Source of the DNA: Candidatus Brocadia sp. WS118
GTDB taxonomy: Bacteria; Planctomycetota; Brocadiia; Brocadiales; Brocadiaceae
Direction: 5' to 3'
DNA length: 64,000 bases
Assembly (NCBI GenBank): GCA_007618135.1
Contig: PHFX01000008.1
Location: 1 to 64,000 of the forward strand
In this document: in pieces, positions 24,354 through 33,900 of the stretch
Layout of the letters: every line of letters begins with the position of its first letter
How positions within the stretch are numbered: the stretch's first letter is position 1
Made by a program: the position numbers and the translations under genes
Notes under the pieces: model-generated
What the model saw: only the letters and a program-made list of their open reading frames with translations
Database searches by the model: none
What the model was told of the DNA's origin: nothing

Positions 24354-25877
24354 ATGGATAACTTACTCAATATTATCTCGAACCTTGGTTCTCCCAAGAT
24401 TATGGTTATTGGTGATTTCATGCTTGATAAGTACGTGTGGGGTGAAGTAAAACGCATCTCGCAAGAGGCGCCGATACCCGTTATCAATGTTTCTTCTGAA
24501 GATGTTCGTCCCGGAGGTGCCGGAAGCGTTGTGAACAACCTGCAGACCCTGGGTGCACAGGTGCTTGCATGCGGAATTATTGGCGATGACGCTCATGGGC
24601 ACACCCTTTTGGACATTCTCCGCGATATGAGTGTTGATATTGAGGGAATCAGTATTGATAAAAGCCGTCCAACCATTCTGAAGATGCGTTTCCTGGGTCA
24701 TTTGCAAACCGTAGGAAAAGGGATTCAGCAACTCCTGCGCGTCGATTACGAAAAGACCCATGTTATATCTGAGGAAATTGAGACACAAATTGCTCGTTAT
24801 TTGAATGAAAACATACCATCGTGCCATATCATTCTGGTTTCTGATATGAACAAGGGTTTGCTTTCCCATTCACTTCTGAAAACCATCGTGACCCTCGGTA
24901 AAAGACATAACAAGATGGTGATCGTTGATCCGAAACTTATGAGCGATTATGCCTGTTACGAGGGGTTTACCGCCATAACTCCCAACAGGAATGAAACGGA
25001 GATTGCCACCGGAATAAAAATCAGCGACATCGATAGCCTGCATCGTGCGGGAAACAAGCTGGTTTCCAGCCTTTCCCTGGAATATTGTATTATTACCATA
25101 GATAAAGACGGCATGTTCCTCTATCATAAGAATGGCAGCGGAAAGATTATCCCGACGGTTCCGCGGGCAGTATTTGACGTAACAGGAGCCGGAGATATGG
25201 TGCTCAGCATGTTTGGTATGGTGGTTGGCAGTGGGTATAGTTTTGAGGATGCCGCGCTCCTTGCAAATATTGCTGCGGGGATAGAAGTGGGAAAAATCGG
25301 CGCCACACCGGTCAGCAAGGGCGAAATTCTTAATGAAATCATGAGCGGGAGAACCCAGATATCAGGCAAGATTAAAGATGCAGAAGGAATAAAGGGTATC
25401 TTAAACGAGCATAGGAAGAAAAACGATAAGATTGTATTCACTAACGGCTGTTTTGACCTATTACATGTGGGTCACGTTGAGTATCTGAAGTTTGCCCGTA
25501 AACAAGGCGATTTGCTCGTGATAGGGTTAAATACCGACCGCTCTGTCAGAAGTCAGAAGGGACCCACGCGTCCCTTTGTATCTGAAACGGATCGGGCCCA
25601 AATGCTTGCTGCATTAGAGGATGTGACGTATGTGGTGCCGTTTGATGAACTGACGCCCCTGAATTTGATCAAGGCCGTAAAACCAGACGTGCTGGTGAAG
25701 GGAGAAGACTGGAAAAACGCCGGTGCGGTAGGGAGGGAATTTGTAGAATCTTATGGAGGAAAAGTGGTGTATGCGCCTTTTGTAGAAGGCGTTTCAACCA
25801 CCAACATCGTTTCCCGGATAATTAAACGACACAGCCAGATGGAATCCTTGAAAGATGCGGCGAGTCAAATACAATAA
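24354..25877 (+). CDS. hldE: HldE, bifunctional heptose-7-phosphate kinase / heptose-1-phosphate adenylyltransferase
   Basis: The 507-residue protein joins two enzymes of ADP-heptose synthesis. Residues 1 to about 330 form a PfkB/ribokinase-type kinase (RPGGAGSVVNNL near 51-62; DVTGAGDMV near 275-283). Residues about 355-500 form a nucleotidyltransferase with FTNGCFDLLHVGHVEYL, whose HVGH matches the HxGH motif. It phosphorylates D-glycero-D-manno-heptose-7-phosphate at C1 and later adds AMP. A strong AAGGAG lies upstream. gmhA and gmhB follow directly, completing most of the path to the LPS inner-core precursor. Confidence 0.93.
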   Translation: MDNLLNIISNLGSPKIMVIGDFMLDKYVWGEVKRISQEAPIPVINVSSEDVRPGGAGSVVNNLQTLGAQVLACGIIGDDAHGHTLLDILRDMSVDIEGISIDKSRPTILKMRFLGHLQTVGKGIQQLLRVDYEKTHVISEEIETQIARYLNENIPSCHIILVSDMNKGLLSHSLLKTIVTLGKRHNKMVIVDPKLMSDYACYEGFTAITPNRNETEIATGIKISDIDSLHRAGNKLVSSLSLEYCIITIDKDGMFLYHKNGSGKIIPTVPRAVFDVTGAGDMVLSMFGMVVGSGYSFEDAALLANIAAGIEVGKIGATPVSKGEILNEIMSGRTQISGKIKDAEGIKGILNEHRKKNDKIVFTNGCFDLLHVGHVEYLKFARKQGDLLVIGLNTDRSVRSQKGPTRPFVSETDRAQMLAALEDVTYVVPFDELTPLNLIKAVKPDVLVKGEDWKNAGAVGREFVESYGGKVVYAPFVEGVSTTNIVSRIIKRHSQMESLKDAASQIQ

Positions 25878-25892
25878 ACCGGTCAAAAGAAG

Positions 25893-26477
25893 ATGCTCAT
25901 GGACGATATTGAAATTCAATTACAAGAAAGCATAGATACGAAAAGGGCCTTATTGGTGTCCCATCTTGATGTTATCAGAAAGATTGTCGTCACACTCATT
26001 ACCGCATTTAAAAACGGTCACCGCCTGTATCTCATTGGCAACGGCGGAAGCGCGGCGGATGCGCAACATCTTGCCGGAGAATTGATCGGGAGGTTCAAAA
26101 TGAACCGGCGTCCCCTTCCAGCGGTTGCCCTGACGACTGATACCTCTGTCATGACTGCTCTTGCAAATGATTTTGGATATGATACCTGTTTTGCCAGACA
26201 GGTAGAGGCGTTGTCGGGGCCGGGTGACGTTGTCCTGGCTTTGAGTACCAGCGGAAATTCAAAGGGCATTCTCAATGCAGTGCAAATTGCAAGGGATCGT
26301 GGAGCCATTACGATTGGGTTTACCGGGAAGGATGGCGGCATTTTGAAAGACGCCGTGGATATCTGTTTAAAAATTCCCTCAGACAACACACCTCGAATAC
26401 AGGAATGTCATATCACCGTTGGGCATGTCTTGTGCTCTCTGATCGAGAAGGAACTTTTTGGAACCACACCTCAATGA
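25893..26477 (+). CDS. gmhA: GmhA, sedoheptulose-7-phosphate isomerase
   Basis: The 194-residue SIS-domain protein converts sedoheptulose-7-phosphate to D-glycero-D-manno-heptose-7-phosphate, the first step of ADP-heptose synthesis. The phosphosugar-binding parts are visible as YLIGNGGSAADAQHLAGEL (about 47-65) and LALSTSGNSKGILNA (about 113-127), with ECHITVGHVLC near the C-terminus. It lies 15 bases after hldE and overlaps gmhB by four bases (ATGA). Length is normal. Confidence 0.93.
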   Translation: MLMDDIEIQLQESIDTKRALLVSHLDVIRKIVVTLITAFKNGHRLYLIGNGGSAADAQHLAGELIGRFKMNRRPLPAVALTTDTSVMTALANDFGYDTCFARQVEALSGPGDVVLALSTSGNSKGILNAVQIARDRGAITIGFTGKDGGILKDAVDICLKIPSDNTPRIQECHITVGHVLCSLIEKELFGTTPQ

Positions 26478-27037
26478 AAAAACGAAAGGCCGTATTTCTC
26501 GATCGGGATGGTACTATTATTGTTCACGAGCATTATCTCAGTTCACCTGATCAACTAAAATTGTTACCCAATGCCTCGCAAGGGATTCGGCTTTTTCAAG
26601 AACATGGTTATCTGATTATTGTTATAACGAATCAATCAGGTATCGCCAGGGGGTTCTTTGATGAGGAACAACTGATGCTTATCCATATGAAATTGATGGG
26701 TATGCTAAAAGCAGAGGGGGTAATCGTTGACGATTGGTATTATTGCCCGCATCACCTTGAAGGAATTGTAGAACGCTACAAGGTGGATTGTGATTGCAGA
26801 AAACCCAAGCCTGGACTGATTCTTGATGCTGCCCGAAAGCACAACATTGATTTGGCGCAATCCCTGATGATCGGCGATTCTGAGTCAGACATGTTTGCAG
26901 GGAAAAATGCCGGTTGTACGTGTGTATTCATAACGAACAATTCTTTGGACACAACAAATTTTGCCTCTATAGGAGCTATGGATTATGTAGTAAAAAATTT
27001 ACTGGAGGCTGCAAGGATTTTTACTCACGGCCGGTAA
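26474..27037 (+). CDS. gmhB: GmhB, heptose-1,7-bisphosphate 7-phosphatase
   Basis: I start this gene at ATG 26474, which overlaps the gmhA stop as ATGA, giving 187 residues; the longer frame from 26405 would overlap gmhA by 70 bases. HAD-family motifs are clear: VFLDRDGTI near 7-15, ITNQSGIARG near 56-65, and GDSESDM near 137. The zinc loop typical of GmhB is present as YYCPHH and CDCRKPKPG. It removes the 7-phosphate to give heptose-1-phosphate for the adenylyltransferase half of HldE. Confidence 0.92.
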   Translation: MKKRKAVFLDRDGTIIVHEHYLSSPDQLKLLPNASQGIRLFQEHGYLIIVITNQSGIARGFFDEEQLMLIHMKLMGMLKAEGVIVDDWYYCPHHLEGIVERYKVDCDCRKPKPGLILDAARKHNIDLAQSLMIGDSESDMFAGKNAGCTCVFITNNSLDTTNFASIGAMDYVVKNLLEAARIFTHGR

Positions 27038-27069
27038 GTTCCGGAGTCCGTATCTTGTTTTTTGTGTGG

Positions 27070-27396
27070 TTACTGAGCAGTTTTGGTTTCTTTTGCTACC
27101 CAATCCAGGTAATTCTTTGAACCCTGAATAATCGGCAGGGCAATAATCTCCGGCACTTCATAGCTATGCAATTGCCTGACGCGTTTTTCCACAGTATCAA
27201 ACAACTCTTCCCGCGTCTTGCATATCATAAGCGCTTCTTGTTCAATAAGCACTTTACCTTGCCACCTAAAGATAGACTCGACGGGTTGGACAATATTACA
27301 ACAGGCAACGAGGCTTTCCTCTACTAATATTTGTCCAATTTTTTTTGCCTCATCTCTTGAGGTGGTTGTTATAAAAATGACAATGGTTTTTGACAT
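27070..27396 (-). CDS. cutA: CutA-like divalent-ion tolerance protein
   Basis: This 108-residue protein matches the CutA1 family: IVIFITTTSRDEAKKIG at the N-terminus, ACCNIV near 33, SIFRWQGK near 43, and SYEVPEIIALPI near 79-90. CutA proteins form very stable trimers with a ferredoxin-like fold related to PII signalling proteins. The copper-tolerance role of the name is not well established. It starts one base after the stop of the upstream small-membrane-protein gene, so it is the last gene of a minus-strand operon. Confidence 0.88.
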   Translation of the reverse strand: MSKTIVIFITTTSRDEAKKIGQILVEESLVACCNIVQPVESIFRWQGKVLIEQEALMICKTREELFDTVEKRVRQLHSYEVPEIIALPIIQGSKNYLDWVAKETKTAQ

Positions 27397-27397
27397 A

Positions 27398-27814
27398 TTA
27401 TGGGGTATTGCTTCGACTCCTGTCGATGGTTTGCCGGTCGCACATGCCGCCGCGTTTTTTTAAGAGAGATTCTATTTCAGTGCTGCCATCTTCATCACGG
27501 GTCACATATACCAGGGTGCAACGGCAACCTGCGGGGTTTTTGCACCCGGGGTGCGGGGGCTTCATTTGCTGCAATATTTTATGATTGGGAAGTATATGCC
27601 TTCCATCGAATTCCCTGCATACGTCACAGGTATTGCCATCGCTGTTTGCTGAATACAAGACGTAAGCAATTTCTTTTAGGTGGGTAACAACGGGTTCTGA
27701 AGTTTTATCTTTATGCTGTTGCGCATCGTTCCTGGGAGGCTTCCCTTTTAAACTTTTTTTCACAAGCGAGTAAATGACATAGCCAGCTATGAAAAGTACA
27801 ATAAAGCGCGTCAT
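27398..27814 (-). CDS. Membrane-anchored Cys/His-rich protein
   Basis: The 138-residue protein begins with one hydrophobic helix (about 3-18) followed by a Lys-rich linker. Its C-terminal half holds CDVCREFDGRHILP and PPHPGCKNPAGCRC. A CxxC-D-...-PPHPxC...CxC arrangement is typical of the C-terminal metal-binding piece of phage Mu F/SPP1 gp7-like head proteins, but the phage domain in front is missing. A metal-binding fold on the membrane is a fair inference; the function is unknown. It lies between two operon genes with spacings of 1 and 3 bases. Confidence 0.6.
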   Translation of the reverse strand: MTRFIVLFIAGYVIYSLVKKSLKGKPPRNDAQQHKDKTSEPVVTHLKEIAYVLYSANSDGNTCDVCREFDGRHILPNHKILQQMKPPHPGCKNPAGCRCTLVYVTRDEDGSTEIESLLKKRGGMCDRQTIDRSRSNTP

Positions 27815-27817
27815 TAA

Positions 27818-28048
27818 TTATGTTGTACCTTTGGGTTTCCTCAGCATAAATACAAACAAGCCGCCTACTACCAACACGGTTTGTGTTAAAATGATGCACT
27901 TGATCCATATTGCAAAACATCTCCATAACAACTCCGGCCCGCGAATCACCTCAACTGCATGGGAAACACGTCTAAAGGCATAGATTGCAATTAATGAGAC
28001 AAGCAATGCCATAGCCGTTATAATAAATGCCTTTAGTTTTTGTTTCAT
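27818..28048 (-). CDS. Small membrane protein, two helices
   Basis: A 76-residue protein with hydrophobic stretches at about 7-25 and 47-68, joined by a short basic loop, and ending in LRKPKGTT. It has no recognised domain. It sits three bases upstream of the Cys/His-rich gene and 47 bases after the TPR lipoprotein gene on the same strand, so the four genes down to cutA probably form one transcript. Confidence 0.55.
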   Translation of the reverse strand: MKQKLKAFIITAMALLVSLIAIYAFRRVSHAVEVIRGPELLWRCFAIWIKCIILTQTVLVVGGLFVFMLRKPKGTT

Positions 28049-28095
28049 CGTTCCTGTCTTTCCTCTTGTTTAAGGTGTCGGTTAAAACGCACACA

Positions 28096-29370
28096 TTATC
28101 GAGTAACAATCACATTTTCAGGGTCATCCTGGGTATTTACGGTTTTCGTGTTTTTCACCGGATCACCGGAATTCATACTGATGGCCTTTTTGTACTCTGC
28201 AACAGCCTCATCGAGCATTCCCTTTTCCTCATAGGCATATGCTAAATTATAACGGGCATCCGTATTTGTTGGATTGGTGCCAACCGTCTTCTTAAATTGA
28301 GTTATAGCGTCTTCTGTCATATTTTTACTTGCATATGCCAGCCCCAAATTAAAATGAGCCCTTGCTGAAACGGGATTTAATTCCAGCAATTTTTTCCATG
28401 CAGAAATAGATTCATCATAGAATCCCTGTCGCAGGTAAACCGTACCCAGCTTGTCGTAAGCCTCGGTGAAACTCGGATTCATTGCAATCGCCTTGTTAAA
28501 GATAGTACTGGCTTTACCAAGGAGTCCTTTGTCTGCATATGCCTCTCCTAATTTGTAGATGGCGCGGGTGTTGTCAGGATGAGTCTTCAGTATCTTTTCA
28601 TATTCCTGAATTGCTTCATCGCAAAGTCCTTTTCCAAGGTATGCATCGCCAAGATGTAATTGTGCAACTACGTTTGATGGGTCTTTGGAAATGGTTTCTT
28701 TGTATGTGCGGATAGCGTCATCCAGCATCCCTTTCATGCTATATGCGTTGCCCAGATAGCAAGATGCCATGCTGTCATTGGGATCCTCAGCCAGCACCTT
28801 TTTGAAAGAAAGTATCGCCTCATCAAAAAATCCCCGTACATAATGATTGTATCCCGTGATATTCCCGGGAGCTATTCCCTTGTTTGCTGTGTTATGTATC
28901 TTGGTTTTATCGTATATCTTTTTTTCTTCAAGGGCTATGTCTAAATTCTTCTTTGCTTCCATGTCTTTGGGATTTATTTTCAGTGCCAAAGTATGTTCTG
29001 CAATAGCCTCATCGAACAGGTTCTTTTGTCGGTATGCAAACCCCAGATTGTCATGCGCTTTGGAATAATCTGGATTAATCTTAATTGCTTCTTTAAATTC
29101 TCCGATTGCTTCATCAAACATCTTTTGTCTGCTATAAGCCACGCCCAGATTGTTATGCACTTCTGCAAAATCTGGTTTGATTAAAAGAGCCCTTTTAAAA
29201 TGGAGAATTGCCTCATCCATCATACTTTTATTTACGTATTTAGCACCCAGATTATTAAACTGCATTGCTAGTTGGTATTGATCGGTTTTACTGGTGTCGT
29301 GTTTCTTGTTTTGCGAAGCACAGCCGAGGAAACTCAGGATAAGACCTATTCCTAACAACGTTTTTTTCAT
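28096..29370 (-). CDS. TPR-repeat lipoprotein
   Basis: This 424-residue protein has a short signal peptide with the lipobox FLGCAS (Cys about 17), so it is a lipoprotein. The rest is a run of about ten to eleven tetratricopeptide repeats with the usual A...LG.AY...G..DEAI..Y...I..NP pattern. TPR arrays mediate protein-protein contacts; such lipoproteins often help assemble envelope complexes. A 40-residue gap with KKIYDKTKIHNTANKG separates the first three repeats from the rest. The partner is unknown. Confidence 0.85.
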   Translation of the reverse strand: MKKTLLGIGLILSFLGCASQNKKHDTSKTDQYQLAMQFNNLGAKYVNKSMMDEAILHFKRALLIKPDFAEVHNNLGVAYSRQKMFDEAIGEFKEAIKINPDYSKAHDNLGFAYRQKNLFDEAIAEHTLALKINPKDMEAKKNLDIALEEKKIYDKTKIHNTANKGIAPGNITGYNHYVRGFFDEAILSFKKVLAEDPNDSMASCYLGNAYSMKGMLDDAIRTYKETISKDPSNVVAQLHLGDAYLGKGLCDEAIQEYEKILKTHPDNTRAIYKLGEAYADKGLLGKASTIFNKAIAMNPSFTEAYDKLGTVYLRQGFYDESISAWKKLLELNPVSARAHFNLGLAYASKNMTEDAITQFKKTVGTNPTNTDARYNLAYAYEEKGMLDEAVAEYKKAISMNSGDPVKNTKTVNTQDDPENVIVTR

Positions 29371-29536
29371 GCAGTATGCTCCTTATCAACGTAAACGTAA
29401 TGTTAATTGCCGATGCTTAAATCCTTGTATAAATGTATATTGAATCATTAGCAAAGTCAATAATAAAAAACATTTAACCATCGTCCTTCAGGCGGTTGTA
29501 TGTGAACCGGTGTCGAAAGGAGATTGTTTGCACGAA

Positions 29537-30031
29537 TTATACAACCAAATCAAAGAGGAGGCTCTTGCGCGGAAGAAATTTGCAGCCTAATTCAGACATT
29601 TCCAGGAATTCCTTCACTCGAATCACTTCCGCAAAGATCTTGTTTCCATCATGATCATACGCTGGAGAAATGGCAAGAATGCTCGCTTCTGCTTTTTTTT
29701 CAGGGAAGATGGCTAAAAGACTGCCCACGGCGATAGGTGTTTTTTTCGTTTTTAATCGTAAACCGCTTTTTGAAATATCAACAACGGTGCCTGTGGAGGC
29801 AGGTTTTTTGAGGTCATTCACCTTTTTAAACTTACAGGTAAAGATATGGTAAAATCGCTCTTGTCTCATCAAGTCAGAAAAAGTATCAGGAGCTTTGTTC
29901 TTTTCTTTTTGTGACTTTACCGCCGGTTCTTCCTGGTTGCTGATGAGGGCATCAATACAATTCCTGGCCTCATGAAGTTCATCCTGAGACAGATTTTCCA
30001 ATAATTTCATTATCTTTTTTTTCAAAGACAT
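29537..30031 (-). CDS. PilZ-domain protein
   Basis: The 164-residue protein has a helical N-terminal part (about 1-50) with KKIMKLLENLSQDELHEARN and a C-terminal PilZ-like barrel. The PilZ motif D/NxSxxG is seen as DISKSGLRL near 86-94; the preceding arginine motif RxxxR is not clean (FYHIFTCKFKK), so binding of cyclic-di-GMP is uncertain. PilZ proteins are usually receptors for this messenger and affect motility or surface polymers. It stands alone on the minus strand. Confidence 0.7.
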   Translation of the reverse strand: MSLKKKIMKLLENLSQDELHEARNCIDALISNQEEPAVKSQKEKNKAPDTFSDLMRQERFYHIFTCKFKKVNDLKKPASTGTVVDISKSGLRLKTKKTPIAVGSLLAIFPEKKAEASILAISPAYDHDGNKIFAEVIRVKEFLEMSELGCKFLPRKSLLFDLVV

Positions 30032-30133
30032 ATCCTGAAATTTATCGTTTTACCATGGGTTTTGATCACATGCGACTTCCTAATTTATCCATTATTATCA
30101 ATTAAATGTAAAAAAACAACGGTTTTTTGTCTT

Positions 30134-30868
30134 TTATGCATGCAATAACTTTGATACTTCTGCCTGTAAGGTGTTTGTTACGTGAAGCGTGTATTCACGA
30201 TCAGTCCGTGAATTGTCAAATGACAGGGGCTTGCCAAACGCTATTTTGACGTATCTTTTTTCTGGATGGGATAACCATCCGCGTTTTGGCATAAATTGAT
30301 TACTGCCGCAAATTGCCATGGGCACAACCCTCCTTCCGGATTTTAAGATGATCAATGAAATACCCCTTTTGAATGGGCCAAGATTACCATCCTCGCTTCT
30401 CGTTCCCTCGGGAAATACCACAAGAGATTTCCTTGATGATAGTTTCCTGATGGCGGTCAGAAGGGTTTCGTAAGCCCTTCTGTCATCAGTCCTCTGGATG
30501 GGAATATGTCCCGATGCCGTCATGTATGCGCCCAGGATTGGGACATGGAAAACGGTATCCTTTGAGATAAAACTAAAGTTTGTTGGGATAAAGGCCAGCG
30601 AGAGTTTGATGTCCATCATGCTCTGATGGTTTGAAATAAAGATCACGGGTTCATTTTCAGGGATGTTCTCTATGCCCTGAATGTTCACCTGCATACCCAG
30701 GAGCTTAAATGCAATGCGGCTAAAGACCCTTTCGATTGTATTAAATGCGTGTTCTTTCTCTTTTGTGTCTATACTTAAGATGATCGCGGTTAATGTGGAA
30801 AGCATCCAAAGCGAGACGAACAAAGTCCACGAATATACGGTAAAGAGTATTTGATACCATTTGTGCAT
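30134..30868 (-). CDS. plsC: 1-acylglycerol-3-phosphate O-acyltransferase (PlsC-like)
   Basis: This 244-residue membrane-associated acyltransferase has an N-terminal hydrophobic segment (about 10-32), the catalytic HX4D motif as NHQSMMD near 80-86, and the acceptor-binding FPEGTRSEDG near 153-162. It adds an acyl chain to lysophosphatidate to form phosphatidate for membrane lipids. In anammox bacteria ladderane lipids pass through the same step, but nothing in the sequence shows that preference. It is divergently placed from the next gene. Confidence 0.88.
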   Translation of the reverse strand: MHKWYQILFTVYSWTLFVSLWMLSTLTAIILSIDTKEKEHAFNTIERVFSRIAFKLLGMQVNIQGIENIPENEPVIFISNHQSMMDIKLSLAFIPTNFSFISKDTVFHVPILGAYMTASGHIPIQRTDDRRAYETLLTAIRKLSSRKSLVVFPEGTRSEDGNLGPFKRGISLIILKSGRRVVPMAICGSNQFMPKRGWLSHPEKRYVKIAFGKPLSFDNSRTDREYTLHVTNTLQAEVSKLLHA

Positions 30869-30916
30869 GAAGCTATTGTAGCTTTAAATTTATCTTTTTC
30901 AACAAGAAGATTTTAT

Positions 30917-30945
30917 TTGACAAATTGATGTGCAAGGCATAACCT
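30917..30945 (+). promoter_or_regulatory. Candidate promoter for the large coiled-coil gene
   Basis: A perfect TTGACA at 30917-30922 and TAACCT at 30940-30945 are 17 bases apart. The implied start near 30952 is only a few bases before ATG 30955, so the message would be nearly leaderless, or translation starts further in: an AAGGAGG lies at about 30990. Confidence 0.35.
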
Positions 30946-30954
30946 TAAAATCAT

Positions 30955-33900
30955 ATGAAAAGGGAGTATACAACGATAATAAAATTTGTGAAGGAGGTGG
31001 CCTTTAAGTCGATTCAAATACGAAGAGATTGTATCGACTTTTTAACCCTTCTCAACTTCAGAGACAAGAGGGCACAAGACAGCCAAAGCGTTATCAAGGC
31101 ATCCTTGAGGACCGTTTGCAAGCATGCCGTTGTAAACAGGGCGTATGGGGGAATGGCGCTCCTGTTTTCCATCAGTTTGTTTCTCCTGATGGTGGGTGCG
31201 TTGGGAATCTATGGCCTTTTACATTTCCCTTTTGGTCTGAGTGTATTTTATACCGGCAGCCTTATTGTGCTTTGCTTCGTCTTTTTCAGGGTATTGCTGT
31301 TCCCCTTGCTGTCCTTCCTGAACAGGGAAAAAATTGCACTCCTGATTGAACAGAAATTCCCCTCCTTAAATAACGGCCTGATCAGTTCGCTACAACTGAC
31401 TTCTGACAAAGCACGCAGGAAGACCGAATGCTATTCTGAACAATTGATCTCGATGCTGATAGATGATACCGCAAATAAACTAAAACAATTAGACCTTAGC
31501 CTGGTGATTAGTAAGGGGTTTTTCCGGTTGAGCTGTGTCATGTTGATTGCATCCGTATTTGTCTTTGGTGTAGTTTGTGCCACGAAACCTTTGTACTTTA
31601 ACAAAAATATCCCCTTCTTCCTGAGCTATTTAAGAAACGGAAAGACTTTGGGGGAGGCTGGACTCATGGTTTCTCCCGGTCCCGTCATCGGCAATATTAC
31701 CATAAGTTACCGATACCCTCTTTACTCTGGACTGCAACCAAAGACGGCGTACAATACCAGCGGTGATATCAGGGCGTTAAAGGGGAGCGAAATTCAGATG
31801 AGCGCAATCAGCAATCAATCCCTGTTATCTGCGGCTATTATCATGAGCAATTCAACAAAAATACCTTGTGTGATAGAAAATGGGAATACGATAAAAGGCG
31901 TTTTGTCATTGCTTGACGGCGGTACCTACATCTTTGAAACTACAGATTCCAACGGAAAGACGGTTCAGGACCCGACGCTACATACGATTCAACTGGACCC
32001 GGACCAATTTCCTGAAGTCTCTATAAATGCGCCGGCAAAGGATATTACTGTTCATGAGAGTGATACGGTCGGGATTAGGTATACAGCAAAAGACGACTTT
32101 GGCATCAGTGATATTTCCCTTGTGTATATACAAGGAGAAGAACAAAAGACGCGGGTGCTTGCCGGCTTTGGTAAAAAACAACTACAGTATCAAGGTGCGT
32201 ATGCGTGGGCATTGAGCGAATTGGCGTTACGGCCAGATGATAAAATTGCGTACCACCTGGAAGTGAAAGACAATGACGCAATCTCAGGTCCGAAGGTCAG
32301 CAGTTCCCCGACATATTATCTGGAGATATATAGTTCCCGGAAAAGGCACATGGAACTGGTGCAGCTGCAGGAGGCGCTTCTGCAGGAACTGATCTATATG
32401 CTATCAGATGATCTCACGAAAAGGATCGATGATGAACGGTGTACAGGGAAGGAGTATTTAACCTTGACGCAAGATGGTATCCTGGAACGTTCAGAAAAGA
32501 TTATTGGTCTTTTCACCGATATTTTGGTGGGTATGCAGGACGATGTAAGGGCAAATTATAGCGTCTATTATTCCCTCGAAAATTTGAAGAACAAATTCCG
32601 CAACGTTACGGAAAAGAAGCGTTCCGCGATTCGCCAATTTGTCCTCAGTGCTGGTGAAGCAGAAATTCTTGCTTCACCGTTGGATGAATTACAGAAATTC
32701 CAGGACGAAGAGGTGATTGAGGTTGAAGATAGTATCATCTTCCTGAATGATTTGATAAGGAAACAAAAGATGGAAGAGGTTATGGATACGGGGAAAAATC
32801 TGATTCAATCCCAGAATAATATTGAAAAGTTGCTTGATAAGTTACGGGAAGGCGAAGACGCCAAGTTGAATGAAAAGGTGCTCTCAGAACTTAAACATAT
32901 TGAGGAAACTATCCGGCAGATGATGGATAAACTTATGCAGATGGCGCAGGGAGAGCATATGGATGAATTTTTGAATGCAGATGCCCTTAAACAGATTGAA
33001 CAGGACGACATTATGAAGGAACTGGATGCCATGAAAGAAGCGTTTAATAAGGGAGACCTGGATGCGGCACTGAAGGCATCCCAGAGACTTCTTTCAGCTC
33101 TTCAGGGTATGATGAACCAGATGGAATCTTCTGCGCAGCATCTTGCAGACTCATCTTTTAATGAGATGCTAAAGAATACCAATCAACTCCTGGACAAAAT
33201 ATCCGAATTGGAACAGAAAGAAAATAAACTCACAGAAGACACCGATGCTTTGAAAAGAGATATCCAGAAACGCACTTCGGAATCCACGGAGGAGGCCTTT
33301 CAGTCATTTTTTCAAAGGCAAGAGAAACGAGTGGCAGCAATCAAGAAAGATATTGCCGAAACAAAGGACATTCTGACGAAAAACGAATTATTGCAGGAGT
33401 ATTTACAGGTTAATCGTGAATTAAAACGGATGTCGGAAGAAAGAGACATGATGTCAGGCCGGTTTAGTGAGTTGTTTGGCGACGAAGGAGACGTGGATGC
33501 CTATCAGGGAGGATTTGATAAAGTGACGGAAACAGCAAAGAAAAATGCTGAATTAAATCGGGCAATCAACAAGGATCCTTTGCAGAGGGATTTCCTCTCC
33601 ATGTCCCGGGACCTCCCGCAGGCGGAGGAGACCCTGTCCCATCTGGAAGAGATGTTGAATGCGTGGGAGGCAAAAGAGTCGCTGAGCCTGGCAAAGGAAT
33701 TATCGAATAACATAAATCAATGGAATAGCCGCATGAAACATTCCCTAGGGCAGAAAACAAGTGCCCCGAAAGGTGAAGTTTCCCAAAAAGACCGGGAAGT
33801 GCCGGAAAAAATCGATGACGCTGCACGGCAAAATCAACAGATTATTAAGGATCTTGAGGCAATGATGCAGACGCTTGAGGATCAGCAACTTGCCGGTATG

